The notes: generated by a model from the letters alone, not told the origin. A stretch of 64,000 nt of DNA from Chitinophagaceae bacterium DXS (GCA_030345135.1 CP128386.1:6307623-6371622), one strand, 5' to 3'; positions 42,759 to 51,478 are shown, counted from the stretch's first letter. Program-made: numbers and translations.

Positions 42759-44966
42759 ATGTCTCAGAATTTAATAAAAAAAGTACCGTTTTCGTCGTTA
42801 GGTAACGGCTTTATACCAACCCAGTTTTTACCGGAAGGAAAGGATGAATATCATCTGCGGAACATACAAAACAGGAGTGGTATCGACTATAGACGTTTAA
42901 CAGCATATGAAATTGAAGTGCTCGTTCGCAACGGTAATACCAGTGCGGATTGGAACATGATACTGGTAAGCGATGCATTTAATCCTGAACTTGTTAAGAA
43001 CTGTAAGTTTTATGGCCTGGTGCGCATCGGCAAACTTGAGCCATACTGTTTAGAATACAGTGATCTGATCATGCCTGTGGGCCTATATAACTCAACAATC
43101 ATTAGTTGCGATTTTGGCGATAACGTTGTCATTGATAATGTAAATTATTTATCACATTATATCATCGGCAACGAAGTGATGATTGTGAAAGTGAATGAAC
43201 TTTCAACAACCAATCACGCAAAGTTTGGTAATGGAATAGTTAAACATGGCGAAGATGAAAGCATTCGCATCTGGCTTGAGATATGCAACGAGAATGGCGG
43301 CAGGAGTGTTATTCCGTTTAACAGCATGGTGCCGGGGGATGCCTGGTTATGGAGCAAGTACAGAGAAGATGAAGTGATGCTTAAAAAGTTTGTTGAATTT
43401 ACCGAGCATGAATTTGATATACAACGCGGTTATTATGGCAAGATTGGCGACCGGACGATTATTAAAAACACGCATATTGTAAAGGATGTCTGGATTGGCA
43501 GCGATGCCTACATTAAAGGTGCCAATAAGCTCAAAAACCTCACGATCAATTCAGGGCCTGAAGGCCGTTCCCAGATTGGCGAAGGCTGTGAATTGGTAAA
43601 TGGAATTGTTGGATTTGGCTGCAGGATCTTTTATGGCGTAAAAGCCGTTCGTTTCGTAATGGCATCTCATTCCCAATTAAAATATGGCGCAAGGTTGATC
43701 AATTCATATCTTGGTAACAACGCAACTATCTCATGTTGCGAAGTGCTGAATTCATTGATATTTCCAGCACACGAGCAGCATCACAATAACTCGTTTCTGT
43801 GCGCGGCGGTTGTTATGGGACAAAGCAATATTCCTGCAGGCGCCACAATCGGTTCTAATCACAATTCAAGAAGTCCGGATGGAGAAATCATAACAGGGCG
43901 TGGCTTTTGGCCGGGATTATGTGTGAGTCTGAAACACAACTCAAGATTTGCCTGCTTTACAATTCTGGCTAAAGGTGATTATTCTTACGAACTTGATATA
44001 CCAATTCCTTTTTCACTTGTCAGTAACGATCTGGCTAATAACCGGCTGGTCGTTATGCCCGCATACTGGTTCATGTACAACATGTATGCAATGGCGCGCA
44101 ATGCGTGGAAGTATGTAGACCGCGATAAACGTGTTGAACGCATACAAAAAATAGAATACGATTTTCTTGCACCTGACAGTGTGAATGAAATGTTCAATGC
44201 GCTGCGGGTTTTTGAAACCGAAACGGGCCGGGCATTTTTCAGGATGGAGAATCCAACGCTTGTTGTTGACGATGCAGACTGCAGAGAGCAGGGATTTGAA
44301 TTATTGTCGAAGCAAAAACCAGTAGTAAATGATCTGGAAGTAATGGCCGAAGGCTTTGAAAATAATAAACGCAAAACCGTTATCATTAAGATTCAACAGT
44401 CGTATAATATCTTCCGCCAGATGATTGAATATTATGGAATGACCCAGCTGATAGCATTTATGCAAAATGAAGATATTACTGATATTCAGCAAAGCTTTAA
44501 AAAGCTACCGCATATTGGTGAAAGAAATAACTGGTTGAATGTTGGGGGGCAACTTATTCCTTCTGACGAAGTTGATGTTTTAAGAAAGAATATACGTGAA
44601 GGTGCAATTGATTCGTGGAATGATCTGCATGATGAGTATGTACGACTGGGGGAAGCGTATGCGAATCTTAAGTTGGTCCATGCGCTCGCTTCTTTGCAGG
44701 AAGTCTCTGGCATACAGATCAAAACAGTAAGTAAGGAAACATTCAATGAATTACTGGATAAAACAGTGGCAACCAAAAAGTGGATAACTGAAAATATTAA
44801 AACATCCCGCTCAAAAGATTACACGAACCCATTTCGTAAAATGATTTATGATAGCCAGGAAGAAATGGATAAAGTATTGGGAAAACTTGATGATAACAGC
44901 TTCATCAATCAGCAGCAACAAGCGTTTGAGGAGTTTGTCGCACTCGCACAGCAACTGAAGTTATAA
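42759..44966 (+). CDS. DUF4954 beta-helix protein
   Basis: A 736-residue DUF4954 protein. The frame is open 58 codons further upstream, but that part is repeat DNA; MSQNLIKKVPFSSL at 42759 is the natural start. Residues about 90-400 show left-handed beta-helix (hexapeptide) character: IIKNTHIVKDVWIGSDAYIKGANKLKNLTI, SQIGEGCELVNGIVGFGCRIFYG, NNATISCCEVLNSLI, SNIPAGATIGSNHNSRSPDG. Hexapeptide proteins are usually acyl- or nucleotidyltransferases acting on sugars, and His/Asn in SNHNSR could serve catalysis. The C-terminal third is helical. The function of the family is not established as far as I know. It lies just downstream of glmS on the same strand, which suggests amino-sugar or envelope metabolism. 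Confidence 0.85.
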   Translation: MSQNLIKKVPFSSLGNGFIPTQFLPEGKDEYHLRNIQNRSGIDYRRLTAYEIEVLVRNGNTSADWNMILVSDAFNPELVKNCKFYGLVRIGKLEPYCLEYSDLIMPVGLYNSTIISCDFGDNVVIDNVNYLSHYIIGNEVMIVKVNELSTTNHAKFGNGIVKHGEDESIRIWLEICNENGGRSVIPFNSMVPGDAWLWSKYREDEVMLKKFVEFTEHEFDIQRGYYGKIGDRTIIKNTHIVKDVWIGSDAYIKGANKLKNLTINSGPEGRSQIGEGCELVNGIVGFGCRIFYGVKAVRFVMASHSQLKYGARLINSYLGNNATISCCEVLNSLIFPAHEQHHNNSFLCAAVVMGQSNIPAGATIGSNHNSRSPDGEIITGRGFWPGLCVSLKHNSRFACFTILAKGDYSYELDIPIPFSLVSNDLANNRLVVMPAYWFMYNMYAMARNAWKYVDRDKRVERIQKIEYDFLAPDSVNEMFNALRVFETETGRAFFRMENPTLVVDDADCREQGFELLSKQKPVVNDLEVMAEGFENNKRKTVIIKIQQSYNIFRQMIEYYGMTQLIAFMQNEDITDIQQSFKKLPHIGERNNWLNVGGQLIPSDEVDVLRKNIREGAIDSWNDLHDEYVRLGEAYANLKLVHALASLQEVSGIQIKTVSKETFNELLDKTVATKKWITENIKTSRSKDYTNPFRKMIYDSQEEMDKVLGKLDDNSFINQQQQAFEEFVALAQQLKL

Positions 44967-45146
44967 GTTGTAAGTTATACGTTGTACGTTGTACGTTTTA
45001 GCCCTTGTAATTAATATACCATGGGAAAAAACGTACAACGCACTCCTTAAAACAGTTCTTCCCTTAAATAAACCAACAACGTACCACGTATAACTTAAAA
45101 CTATCTTTCGCTTCGATAAATGTATAACGTACAACTTACAACGTAC
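44967..45146. repeat. Word-like inverted repeats, AACGTACAAC family
   Basis: AAGTTGTAAGTTATACGTTG (44966-44985) followed by TACGTTGTACG words is answered by inverted copies CAACGTACCACGTATAAC (45075-45092) and TATAACGTACAACTTACAAC (45122-45141). The convergent gap between DUF4954 and the TonB receptor is almost entirely made of such words. No separate terminator was found, so these may act as one. Confidence 0.7.
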
Positions 45147-45152
45147 ACCTCC

Positions 45153-47540
45153 TTACAACTTCACATTCAGCGACAGCATATAATTAATCCCCGCCATCGG
45201 GAAATAGTAGTTGTCATTAACCTTTACGTTGTTGCTGATATACGGATAGGCTGCACCGTTAGATTCATACATTCTGTTAAACACATTATTCACCTGGGCG
45301 GCAATGTTCCATTCTTTAAACAATAGATGTTTGATGGTGTAAATGGCGCGAACATCCTGTGTATAGTAATCGCTGATCTTTCTTGTGTTATCCTGTGTGT
45401 TGTCAAGATATTGTTTGCCAACATATTTGCTTAGCAGGCTGAGCTGAAAATTAGCACATGGCAAAAAGTTAATCGAGCCATTGGCAATAATAGATGGTGA
45501 AAAAGAAATATCTACATTTTTATGTTCATAGCCCACCTGTTTGCCATTATCGTAGTCATCAAGGTATTCAGTAAACGCTTTGATCTTGTTACGACTGAAA
45601 GTAGCGCCTGCATTAATGTTCAGCCAGTTGGTAATAACTGCGCCGGCCTGTAATTCTATGCCTGCACGATAGCTTTCAGGCGTATTTGTTCTTGTATATG
45701 CACCTACATCATTCATTTTTCCGGTTAATACCAACTGATCTTTATACATCATGTAATAGAACGTTGCACCGAAATTAAAGTGGCTGTATTTTTTTTCGAC
45801 TGCCAGCTCAAAGTCTTGCAGTTGCTCTGCTTTAGGTTGGTCCACAGGGTTTGCTTCAAAATCATCCCTGTTAGGTTCTTTGCCTGCCACTGCATAGCTG
45901 GCATAAGCGGTCCATCCGTTATTGGTATAAGTTATGCCTGCTTTTGGATTAAAGAAGTTGAAAGGCCTTCTTATGTAAAGAGACGGATTGTCCTTAAAGC
46001 CGTCCATCTTGTACAACACATACCTGTATTGTGCATCCGCAAATATGCTCCATTGATTGTTAAAGCTGTGCAACCATTTTGCGTACACATTTATGTCAGT
46101 CTTATAGGCGTTGTTATCATACCATTGATAGTCGGACGGAACGCCGCCAAATTCAGCCCACAATACTTTCCCATAATGGCCACCATCATATTTGTTCCAG
46201 CCGCCACCAAAAGTCAGTTCATTATTTTGTTTTTTATAATGAAGGGAAAATACCTGTCCATAAAAATAGTTGTCAAGCCATTGCCTTTGTATAAGATCAG
46301 TTTGTGTAATGGTATCGCCATTAAAAACAACATTGTTCAATCCGTAGTCAGTATAATTTCTTTTGCCTTTGTATTCCTCATAATAACCTTTGCCGTGCAC
46401 GAGAAAAGTGGCAATGTTGAACGAAAGGTTATTGTTGATGGCCTGATTTACGAATAGCTGATAATGGTCCTGCTGGTAATTATCTGTTTGATTATCGTAA
46501 GGAGCTCCAGGCTTATCTGTTCCCAGTGAATTATACGTCCTATCTGTTGATAGCATACTTTCCGGAACTCCGTTCCATGCCTGGTATGTTTTTTCTTTAC
46601 CGGAGATAATATTGAATCTTACAGACGTTTTTTTGTTTACATAAGCAGTAGAAAAATAGAATGACTGCAGGTTGCTGCTCGCCCTGTCAATATATCCGTC
46701 GCTGCTTATGCGGCTAAGACGTGCATCAACTGTAAAGTGATCATTGATCAAACCGCTTCCTACTTTGATGGTGTTTTTCCAACTGTTGAATGAGCCGTAG
46801 CTGTTATTGGACTCGGCATAAGCCTTGTCATTGAACTCATTGGTGCTAAGGTTAATTGTTGCGCCAAAAGTTCCTGAGCCATTGGTAGAAGTTCCTATAC
46901 CGCGTTGAATTTGTATGGAGTTAACAGAAGATATTGCATCTGGCATATCCACGAAAAATGTGCCCTGACTTTCGGCATCGTTGTAAGGAATACCGTTTAA
47001 CGTTACGTTGATGCGTGTTGCATCAGTACCCCTGATACGAATACCCGTGTAGCCAATGCCAGTGCCGGCATCTGAGTTAACCACAACGGAAGGTGTTTGG
47101 TTAAGGATAAAAGGAAGGTCCTGCCCAATATTATTTTTCTCGATCTCAGCTTTAGCAAGGTTGGTTTTCGTGAACGGGCTTTTGTCGGTTGCACGCAAAG
47201 CCTTTACCTCTAATGGTTCGAGGAAAAAATTGTTATCCTCCATAACGACATCAATAACAACATCGCTGTTGTCAACTGAAATATTTTTCGAAACCTTTTT
47301 CTTCCCGACAAATTCAAGATTAAGTGATCCCGATGAATTGTTAGAAAGTCCGGAGATGGCAAATGATCCATCTTCCTGGCTTATCGTTGACCGTGTTTTT
47401 CCTTTAACGTCGCTAAATACTGCACTTACACCTTTCAGTGCCTGGTGTTGTGTGTCGGTTACTTTTCCTCTGACGGAAAACTGTGCATGAACAAAAATAA
47501 CAGTAGACAGAGCTGTTAGTGTTCCCAAAAGTTTCTTCAT
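45153..47540 (-). CDS. TonB-dependent receptor for thiamin compounds
   Basis: A 795-residue TonB-dependent outer-membrane receptor. It has a signal peptide (MKKLLGTLTALSTVIFVHAQ), a CarboxypepD_reg-like domain (FSVRGKVTDTQHQALKGVSAVF, about 20-110), a plug (LPFILNQTPSVVVNSDAGTGIGYTGIRIRGTDATRINVTLNGIPYNDAESQGTFFVDMPD) and a barrel ending in LSLNVKL. It is not SusC-length and has no SusD partner. A TPP riboswitch in its leader is direct evidence that it is switched off by thiamin pyrophosphate. The likely cargo is therefore thiamin, its phosphates or its precursors. Riboswitch-controlled receptors of this kind (called omr1 in comparative genomics) are known in Bacteroidota. Confidence 0.9.
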   Translation of the reverse strand: MKKLLGTLTALSTVIFVHAQFSVRGKVTDTQHQALKGVSAVFSDVKGKTRSTISQEDGSFAISGLSNNSSGSLNLEFVGKKKVSKNISVDNSDVVIDVVMEDNNFFLEPLEVKALRATDKSPFTKTNLAKAEIEKNNIGQDLPFILNQTPSVVVNSDAGTGIGYTGIRIRGTDATRINVTLNGIPYNDAESQGTFFVDMPDAISSVNSIQIQRGIGTSTNGSGTFGATINLSTNEFNDKAYAESNNSYGSFNSWKNTIKVGSGLINDHFTVDARLSRISSDGYIDRASSNLQSFYFSTAYVNKKTSVRFNIISGKEKTYQAWNGVPESMLSTDRTYNSLGTDKPGAPYDNQTDNYQQDHYQLFVNQAINNNLSFNIATFLVHGKGYYEEYKGKRNYTDYGLNNVVFNGDTITQTDLIQRQWLDNYFYGQVFSLHYKKQNNELTFGGGWNKYDGGHYGKVLWAEFGGVPSDYQWYDNNAYKTDINVYAKWLHSFNNQWSIFADAQYRYVLYKMDGFKDNPSLYIRRPFNFFNPKAGITYTNNGWTAYASYAVAGKEPNRDDFEANPVDQPKAEQLQDFELAVEKKYSHFNFGATFYYMMYKDQLVLTGKMNDVGAYTRTNTPESYRAGIELQAGAVITNWLNINAGATFSRNKIKAFTEYLDDYDNGKQVGYEHKNVDISFSPSIIANGSINFLPCANFQLSLLSKYVGKQYLDNTQDNTRKISDYYTQDVRAIYTIKHLLFKEWNIAAQVNNVFNRMYESNGAAYPYISNNVKVNDNYYFPMAGINYMLSLNVKL

Positions 47541-47613
47541 GTTCCTAATTTGTATTAATCAAATTTTGGGAACAGGGAATTGCTGTGGAGAGGACAAATA
47601 AAAGAAGTTCTTC

Positions 47614-47694
47614 GCCTTTCCCTTCGCAGGAATTACCCTGTTCAGGTTCTACGGGTATAATCTCAGCCTTCTTTCGAAAGCACCCCGAGGAAAT
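47614..47694 (-). promoter_or_regulatory. TPP (THI-box) riboswitch
   Basis: Read on the minus strand, the leader holds the full TPP aptamer: CTCGGGGTGC, GGCTGAGATTATACCCGT, AGAACCTGAACAGGGTAATT, CCTGCGAAGGGAAA. The conserved CTGAGA pyrimidine-binding bulge and the ACCTGA/GCGAAGGGA pyrophosphate-binding parts are all intact. P1 would pair TTTCC with GGGAAA. The aptamer ends 74 nt before the receptor ATG. No strong terminator lies in between, only a short GAAG/CTTC hairpin with TTTT, so control may be at translation or through an upstream alternative hairpin. Confidence 0.95.
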
Positions 47695-47724
47695 CACCAA
47701 CGGACCGCAGATTGCCGGTGATTT
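47691..47724 (-). promoter_or_regulatory. Hairpin overlapping the riboswitch P1 strand
   Basis: On the minus strand AAATCACC and GGTGATTT pair across 18 bases just upstream of the aptamer. The 3' arm shares its TTT with the 5' strand of aptamer stem P1, so the hairpin and a full P1 cannot both form. Confidence 0.45.
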
Positions 47725-47732
47725 TTCAACCA

Positions 47733-47764
47733 CAAAGTAACACCTCAAGTTCTATTCAAAACAA
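47733..47764 (-). promoter_or_regulatory. Promoter of the thiamin receptor
   Basis: On the minus strand TTG (47762-47764), 21-bp spacer, then TTACTTTG (47733-47740), one base off TAnnTTTG. The start would fall near 47728, just before the overlapping hairpin and the riboswitch. Confidence 0.55.
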
Positions 47765-47790
47765 ATATTAAAAGTTTGCATGCGAGAAAG

Positions 47791-47959
47791 CAAGCTTAAA
47801 GCCTAAAGCTCAAAGCCTAAAACTTAAGAGCTATACACAACTCTTGACGTGATTTTTTTGAGACTGAGCAAGCGAATGACGGGAAATTTGCCTTCTTAGC
47901 CAGTATTCAAAAACATGACAGTAAAAGTTTTAAGCTTTGAGCTTTAGGCTTTAAGCTTG
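47791..47959. repeat. 34-bp inverted repeat, AAGCTTAAAGCC family
   Basis: The arm at 47791-47824 (beginning CAAGCTTAAAGCCTAAAGCT) is inverted at 47926-47959 with 33 of 34 bases matching and a 101-bp spacer. It lies between the divergent thiamin receptor and DUF2807 genes, so a terminator role is excluded by orientation. Confidence 0.9.
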
Positions 47960-48029
47960 AAACTACTTTTTTGTATCTTCCTGTAACCTTTTTCAAAAAA
48001 AATCGTTGAACAGCAAACATATATTCCTT
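47825..48029. other. Spacer between divergent genes
   Basis: Apart from the right arm of the inverted repeat, I see no promoter with a full consensus and no RNA gene here. The DUF2807 gene starts at 48030. Confidence 0.4.
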
Positions 48030-48749
48030 ATGAAGAAGTTTTTGATTTTGACAGGTTTACTTTTCCTGAGCATAATGGTGCTGAAAGCTCAAAACCTGGT
48101 TTACGACCCTAACGCCAGTATTAGAACCGTTGATAAATTTAACGGCGTGAGTGTAGGTGGCGGCATTAACCTGTATTTGTCACAGGGCAAAGAGCAGGGT
48201 GTTGCAGTTAGTGCTGGTGAGGATAAGTTTACGGCTAAAATAAAAACTGAAGTAAAAAATGGCGTCCTGAAGATCTACCTCGAAAATGGATTTTGGAACG
48301 GATGGAGCTGGGGTAATAAGAAAATCAAAGCATATGTAACTGTCACAGATTTGAACTTCCTTGACCTCAGTGGTGGCTCTGTGGGTAAAATTGCTGACCC
48401 CATAAACGTAAATAACCTGAAAATGGAATTAAGTGGAGGAAGCATTGCTGAAGGCAAGTTTACAGGGAACAGTTTAAACATAGATTTAAGTGGCGGCAGC
48501 ATCGCGAAATTGGATGGCGCTTTTGACGCTGCAAGCATCGAAGCCAGCGGTGGTAGCATTTTTAAAGATTTTGCAATTGCCGTAAACAATTGTAATGTGG
48601 ATGCGTCCGGAGGATCTGTGATCAACATCACCATCAATAAAGCGTTAAAAGCCGATGCCAGCGGAGGAAGTATAATCCATTACAAAGGAACAGGTGTTAT
48701 TATGAGTGTTGATGCGAGCGGAGGTTCTAGCATTAAAAAGCAGGATTAG
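48030..48749 (+). CDS. DUF2807 (GIN domain) exported beta-helix protein
   Basis: A 239-residue exported protein. The ATG at 48030 gives a clear signal peptide (MKKFLILTGLLFLSIMVLKAQ); an 8-codon upstream start is less likely. The mature part is a DUF2807 'head GIN' domain (FNGVSVGGGINLYLSQGKEQGVAVSAGEDKF) followed by seven SGGS turns spaced about 18-22 residues apart (DLSGGSV, ELSGGSI, DLSGGSI, EASGGSI, DASGGSV, DASGGSI, DASGGSS), the pattern of a right-handed beta-helix or solenoid. Such proteins are annotated as putative adhesins but their role is unproven. The gene is monocistronic. Confidence 0.87.
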   Translation: MKKFLILTGLLFLSIMVLKAQNLVYDPNASIRTVDKFNGVSVGGGINLYLSQGKEQGVAVSAGEDKFTAKIKTEVKNGVLKIYLENGFWNGWSWGNKKIKAYVTVTDLNFLDLSGGSVGKIADPINVNNLKMELSGGSIAEGKFTGNSLNIDLSGGSIAKLDGAFDAASIEASGGSIFKDFAIAVNNCNVDASGGSVINITINKALKADASGGSIIHYKGTGVIMSVDASGGSSIKKQD

Positions 48750-48836
48750 TTAATTGAAAATTGAAAGTTGACAATTGAAAATTAGGAATGGATGTATTTC
48801 ATTATCAATTGTCAATTTTCCACTGTCAATTAAAAA
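48750..48836. repeat. Word-like inverted repeat, CAATTGAAAATT family
   Basis: TTAATTGAAAATTGAAAGTT (48750-48769) and more such words are answered by inverted TTGTCAATTTTCCACTGTCAATT (48815-48833 region). The same word family is nested in the repeat at 28677-28832. It may also end transcription of the DUF2807 gene. Confidence 0.7.
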
Positions 48837-48851
48837 ATATTCTAGAATATT

Positions 48852-48882
48852 TTGGCTGGTAACAATTATCCCCCTACATTTG
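48852..48882 (+). promoter_or_regulatory. Promoter of initiator tRNA gene
   Basis: TTG (48852-48854), exactly 20 bp, then TACATTTG (48875-48882): a perfect Bacteroidota housekeeping-sigma promoter. The start would be near 48887, seven bases before the tRNA. Confidence 0.85.
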
Positions 48883-48893
48883 CAATCTCAAAT

Positions 48894-48968
<75 letters not shown>

Positions 48969-48969
48969 G

Positions 48970-48989
48970 AAGGCCTCGCAAGAGGCCTT
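48970..48989 (+). terminator. Hairpin after tRNA-fMet
   Basis: AAGGCCTC and GAGGCCTT pair around GCAA immediately after the tRNA CCA. The T-tract is poor; it may be a processing or weak termination signal. A second hairpin with T-tract lies at 49060. Confidence 0.6.
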
Positions 48990-49059
48990 AACTATTTAAA
49001 AACTAATCTGATAGGTTTTCATCTGTTAGAGGCCGTAAGGTATAAATGAATAATTGCAG

Positions 49060-49078
49060 AGCCTCTTAGAGGCTTTTG
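49060..49078 (+). terminator. Second hairpin after tRNA-fMet
   Basis: AGCCTC and GAGGCT pair around a TTA loop, followed by TTTTG. Probably the effective end of the tRNA transcript. Confidence 0.6.
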
Positions 49079-49156
49079 TGATTTATAATGGTTGTACCGG
49101 ACGTTTGCACTTGCGGCAATCGTTTTGATTTGTTACTTTTTATTGTTGATTTGAAA

Positions 49157-50029
49157 ATGAAAGCAGGTTTTGTAAACATATTTGGTAAACCTAATGCAGG
49201 CAAAAGCACTTTGCTTAATGCTTTGCTGGGCGAAAAACTTGCGATTGTTTCATCAAAAGTGCAAACAACAAGGCATCGCATTAAAGGTTTCTTAACAGAG
49301 CCGGGGAAGTACCAGGTGATCTTTTCAGACACACCGGGAATCATCGAACCCAAATACAAGCTGCACGAAAAAATGATGCACAGCGTAAAAAGTGCGTTGG
49401 AAGATGCGGATGTTGCCCTTTTGATCGTTGATGCAAATGATGATATACAGGAAAATCACCAGCTGTTCAGCTCACTTAAACTAAAAGTTCCTTCTATTGT
49501 TGTTGTAAACAAAGCTGACAAGGCATCGAAGGGCAAGCTGGAAGAAGTAATATCATTTTTTGGCAATCAACGGTATTGTAAGAAGATAGTTTCTATTTCT
49601 GCGTTGAAAAAGGCGAATCTTGAGCAACTTCTTGAAGCTATCATTGAACTAATGCCGGAGGGTGAATCTTTTTATAGCGAGGATGATTTGACCGATCTGC
49701 CTACCAAGTTTTTTGTCGCGGAGATGATCCGTGAAAAGATCTATGAACTTTTCGGTGATGAGATACCTTACCATACCGCGGTAATGGTCAATGAATTTAA
49801 AGAGAAGGATACATTAATAAAAATTCAGGCAGACATTATCGTTCAGCGCGAAAGCCAGAAAGCAATACTGATCGGAGAGAAGGGAAGTATGATTAAAAAG
49901 ATCGGAACACTAGCAAGAACAGATATTGAAAATTTCCTTCAGCAAAAAATATTTCTTCAGTTGTTTGTTAAGGTGCGTCCGAAGTGGCGTGATAACGACA
50001 TGCAATTGAAAGAGTACGGATACCATTAA
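49157..50029 (+). CDS. era: GTPase Era
   Basis: Era is an essential GTPase that binds the 3' end of 16S rRNA and helps 30S assembly. The ATG at 49157 is chosen (MKAGFVNIFGKPNAGKST); a 23-codon upstream extension does not look like protein. The 290 residues show G1 GKPNAGKST, G2 region SSKVQTTRHRIKG, G3 DTPG, G4 NKAD, and a C-terminal KH domain (ADIIVQRESQKAILIGEKGSMIKKIGTLARTDIE) with the GxxG-type loop. It is followed 100 bp downstream by der, another ribosome-assembly GTPase. Confidence 0.97.
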   Translation: MKAGFVNIFGKPNAGKSTLLNALLGEKLAIVSSKVQTTRHRIKGFLTEPGKYQVIFSDTPGIIEPKYKLHEKMMHSVKSALEDADVALLIVDANDDIQENHQLFSSLKLKVPSIVVVNKADKASKGKLEEVISFFGNQRYCKKIVSISALKKANLEQLLEAIIELMPEGESFYSEDDLTDLPTKFFVAEMIREKIYELFGDEIPYHTAVMVNEFKEKDTLIKIQADIIVQRESQKAILIGEKGSMIKKIGTLARTDIENFLQQKIFLQLFVKVRPKWRDNDMQLKEYGYH

Positions 50030-50108
50030 GGAGTAAGGTTTAAGGTGTGAGGCATAAGGTTCGGGGTTAGACAGTGTCTGCCTGATACCTGAAACCTGCT
50101 ACCTGACG
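50029..50108. repeat. Word-like repeats between era and der
   Basis: GGAGTAAGGTTTAAGGTGTG, GAGGCATAAGGTTC on the left and CCTGATACCTGAAACCTGCTACCTG on the right: short words of AAGGT/ACCT inverse type around TAGACAGTGTCTGCC, which includes a small perfect dyad (AGACAGTGTCT). The same words occur at 55198-55230 and 60815-60850. Confidence 0.6.
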
Positions 50109-50129
50109 CCCATAAACAATTTTAAGATT

Positions 50130-51443
50130 ATGAGTTTTACAGTAGCAATAGTAGGAAGGCCAAATGTTGGAAAAAGTACATTTTTCAACCGCTTGCTTGA
50201 ACAACGCAAGGCGATTGTAGATGATGTGAGTGGCGTTACACGTGACAGGCAGTATGGCATTACCGACTGGAGCGGTAAAACATTCAATGTTATTGATACC
50301 GGTGGATTTGTTCATGATGGAACGGACGTGTTTGAAGTTGAAATCCGCAAACAGGTGAAAATCGCTATTGAAGAGGCTGATGCGATCATCTTTATGACTG
50401 ATTCAGCTATCGGGATTACCGATCTCGACGAAGCTGTTGCGGATCTTTTGCGTCGTGCTACGAAACCTGTATTCCTTGTTGTAAATAAAGTTGACAACAA
50501 TAACCGCTATCTTGAAGGGACTGAATTTTACAGCCTCGGTTTTGAAAATACATACTTCGTCAGCAGTATGAGTGGCAGCGGTACCGGCGAGTTGCTTGAT
50601 GCTGTTACAGCGCTGATTACTGAAGAAGAATCAGAAGACACTGTGCGCGTTGGTGAGCTTCCAAAATTCGCTATCATTGGACAGCCTAACGTTGGTAAAT
50701 CTTCTCTTTTGAATGCTCTTATAGGAGAGGAGAGAACTATCGTGAGCGATATTGCAGGAACAACGAGAGATACCATTCACACGCATTATAAACTTTTCCA
50801 AAAGGAATTTGTCCTTATTGATACTGCCGGTATAAGAAAGAAGAGTAAAGAAAAAGATGATCTTGAATTTTATTCCATCATCCGAGCCATTAAAGCGATG
50901 GATGAGGCGGATGTGTGCTTATTGATAATCGATGCTGAAAAAGGTATTACAGCGCAGGATATAAGCATCTATTCACTGGCTGCAAGAAAAGGTAAAGGAA
51001 TTGTTGTGTTGGTGAATAAATGGGATCTGGTAGAGAAAGAAACCAATACCGCGCGTGATTATGAAAAAGAATTAAAGAAACGCCTGGCTCCATTTAACGA
51101 TGTGCCATTTATCTTTATATCTGCCAAAGAAAAAACAAGAATTTTCAAAGCTATCGAAGCAGCCCTGCAGGTATTTGAGAATAAAACCCGTAAGATCTCA
51201 ACCAGTGAATTGAATGAGGTAATGCTTAAAGCTGTTGAATCTTATCACGCACCGGTTGTGCGCGGTCATTCCATCAAAATAAAATACGTAACACAGTTAC
51301 CTACACATGTGCCGTCATTTGCATTCTTTTGCAACTTCCCCGACGACATCAAGCAACCTTACAAAAATTATCTTGAAAATAAGCTACGAGAGAACTTTGA
51401 CTTTTCAGGTATACCGGTGAGGTTGTTCTTTAGGAAAAAATAG
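50130..51443 (+). CDS. der: GTPase Der (EngA)
   Basis: Der has two GTPase domains and a KH-like C-terminal domain and works in 50S subunit assembly. Both G domains are complete in the 437 residues: GRPNVGKSTFFN, DTGG, NKVD in the first; GQPNVGKSSLLN, DTAG, NKWD in the second. VSGVTRDRQYG and IAGTTRDTIH are the switch regions. The KH-like part starts near residue 345 (RKISTSELNEVMLKAVESYHAP). Length is normal. Confidence 0.97.
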   Translation: MSFTVAIVGRPNVGKSTFFNRLLEQRKAIVDDVSGVTRDRQYGITDWSGKTFNVIDTGGFVHDGTDVFEVEIRKQVKIAIEEADAIIFMTDSAIGITDLDEAVADLLRRATKPVFLVVNKVDNNNRYLEGTEFYSLGFENTYFVSSMSGSGTGELLDAVTALITEEESEDTVRVGELPKFAIIGQPNVGKSSLLNALIGEERTIVSDIAGTTRDTIHTHYKLFQKEFVLIDTAGIRKKSKEKDDLEFYSIIRAIKAMDEADVCLLIIDAEKGITAQDISIYSLAARKGKGIVVLVNKWDLVEKETNTARDYEKELKKRLAPFNDVPFIFISAKEKTRIFKAIEAALQVFENKTRKISTSELNEVMLKAVESYHAPVVRGHSIKIKYVTQLPTHVPSFAFFCNFPDDIKQPYKNYLENKLRENFDFSGIPVRLFFRKK

Positions 51444-51444
51444 C

Positions 51445-51476
51445 AAGACAGTAAGATAGTAAGACAGTAAGAAAGG
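51445..51476. repeat. Word-like repeat, left flank of four-helix-bundle gene
   Basis: AAGACAGTAAGATAGTAAGA repeats an AAGAYAGT word four times. Its inverse type lies at 51950-51987, on the other side of the four-helix-bundle gene. Confidence 0.75.
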
Positions 51477-51478
51477 TG

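Noticed and set aside
45780-46457. 225-residue frame opposite the TonB receptor barrel
   Set aside because: Antisense shadow; the opposite strand codes for conserved barrel strands.
47545-47748. Open frame on the minus strand upstream of the thiamin receptor
   Set aside because: It lies entirely in the promoter and TPP riboswitch leader.
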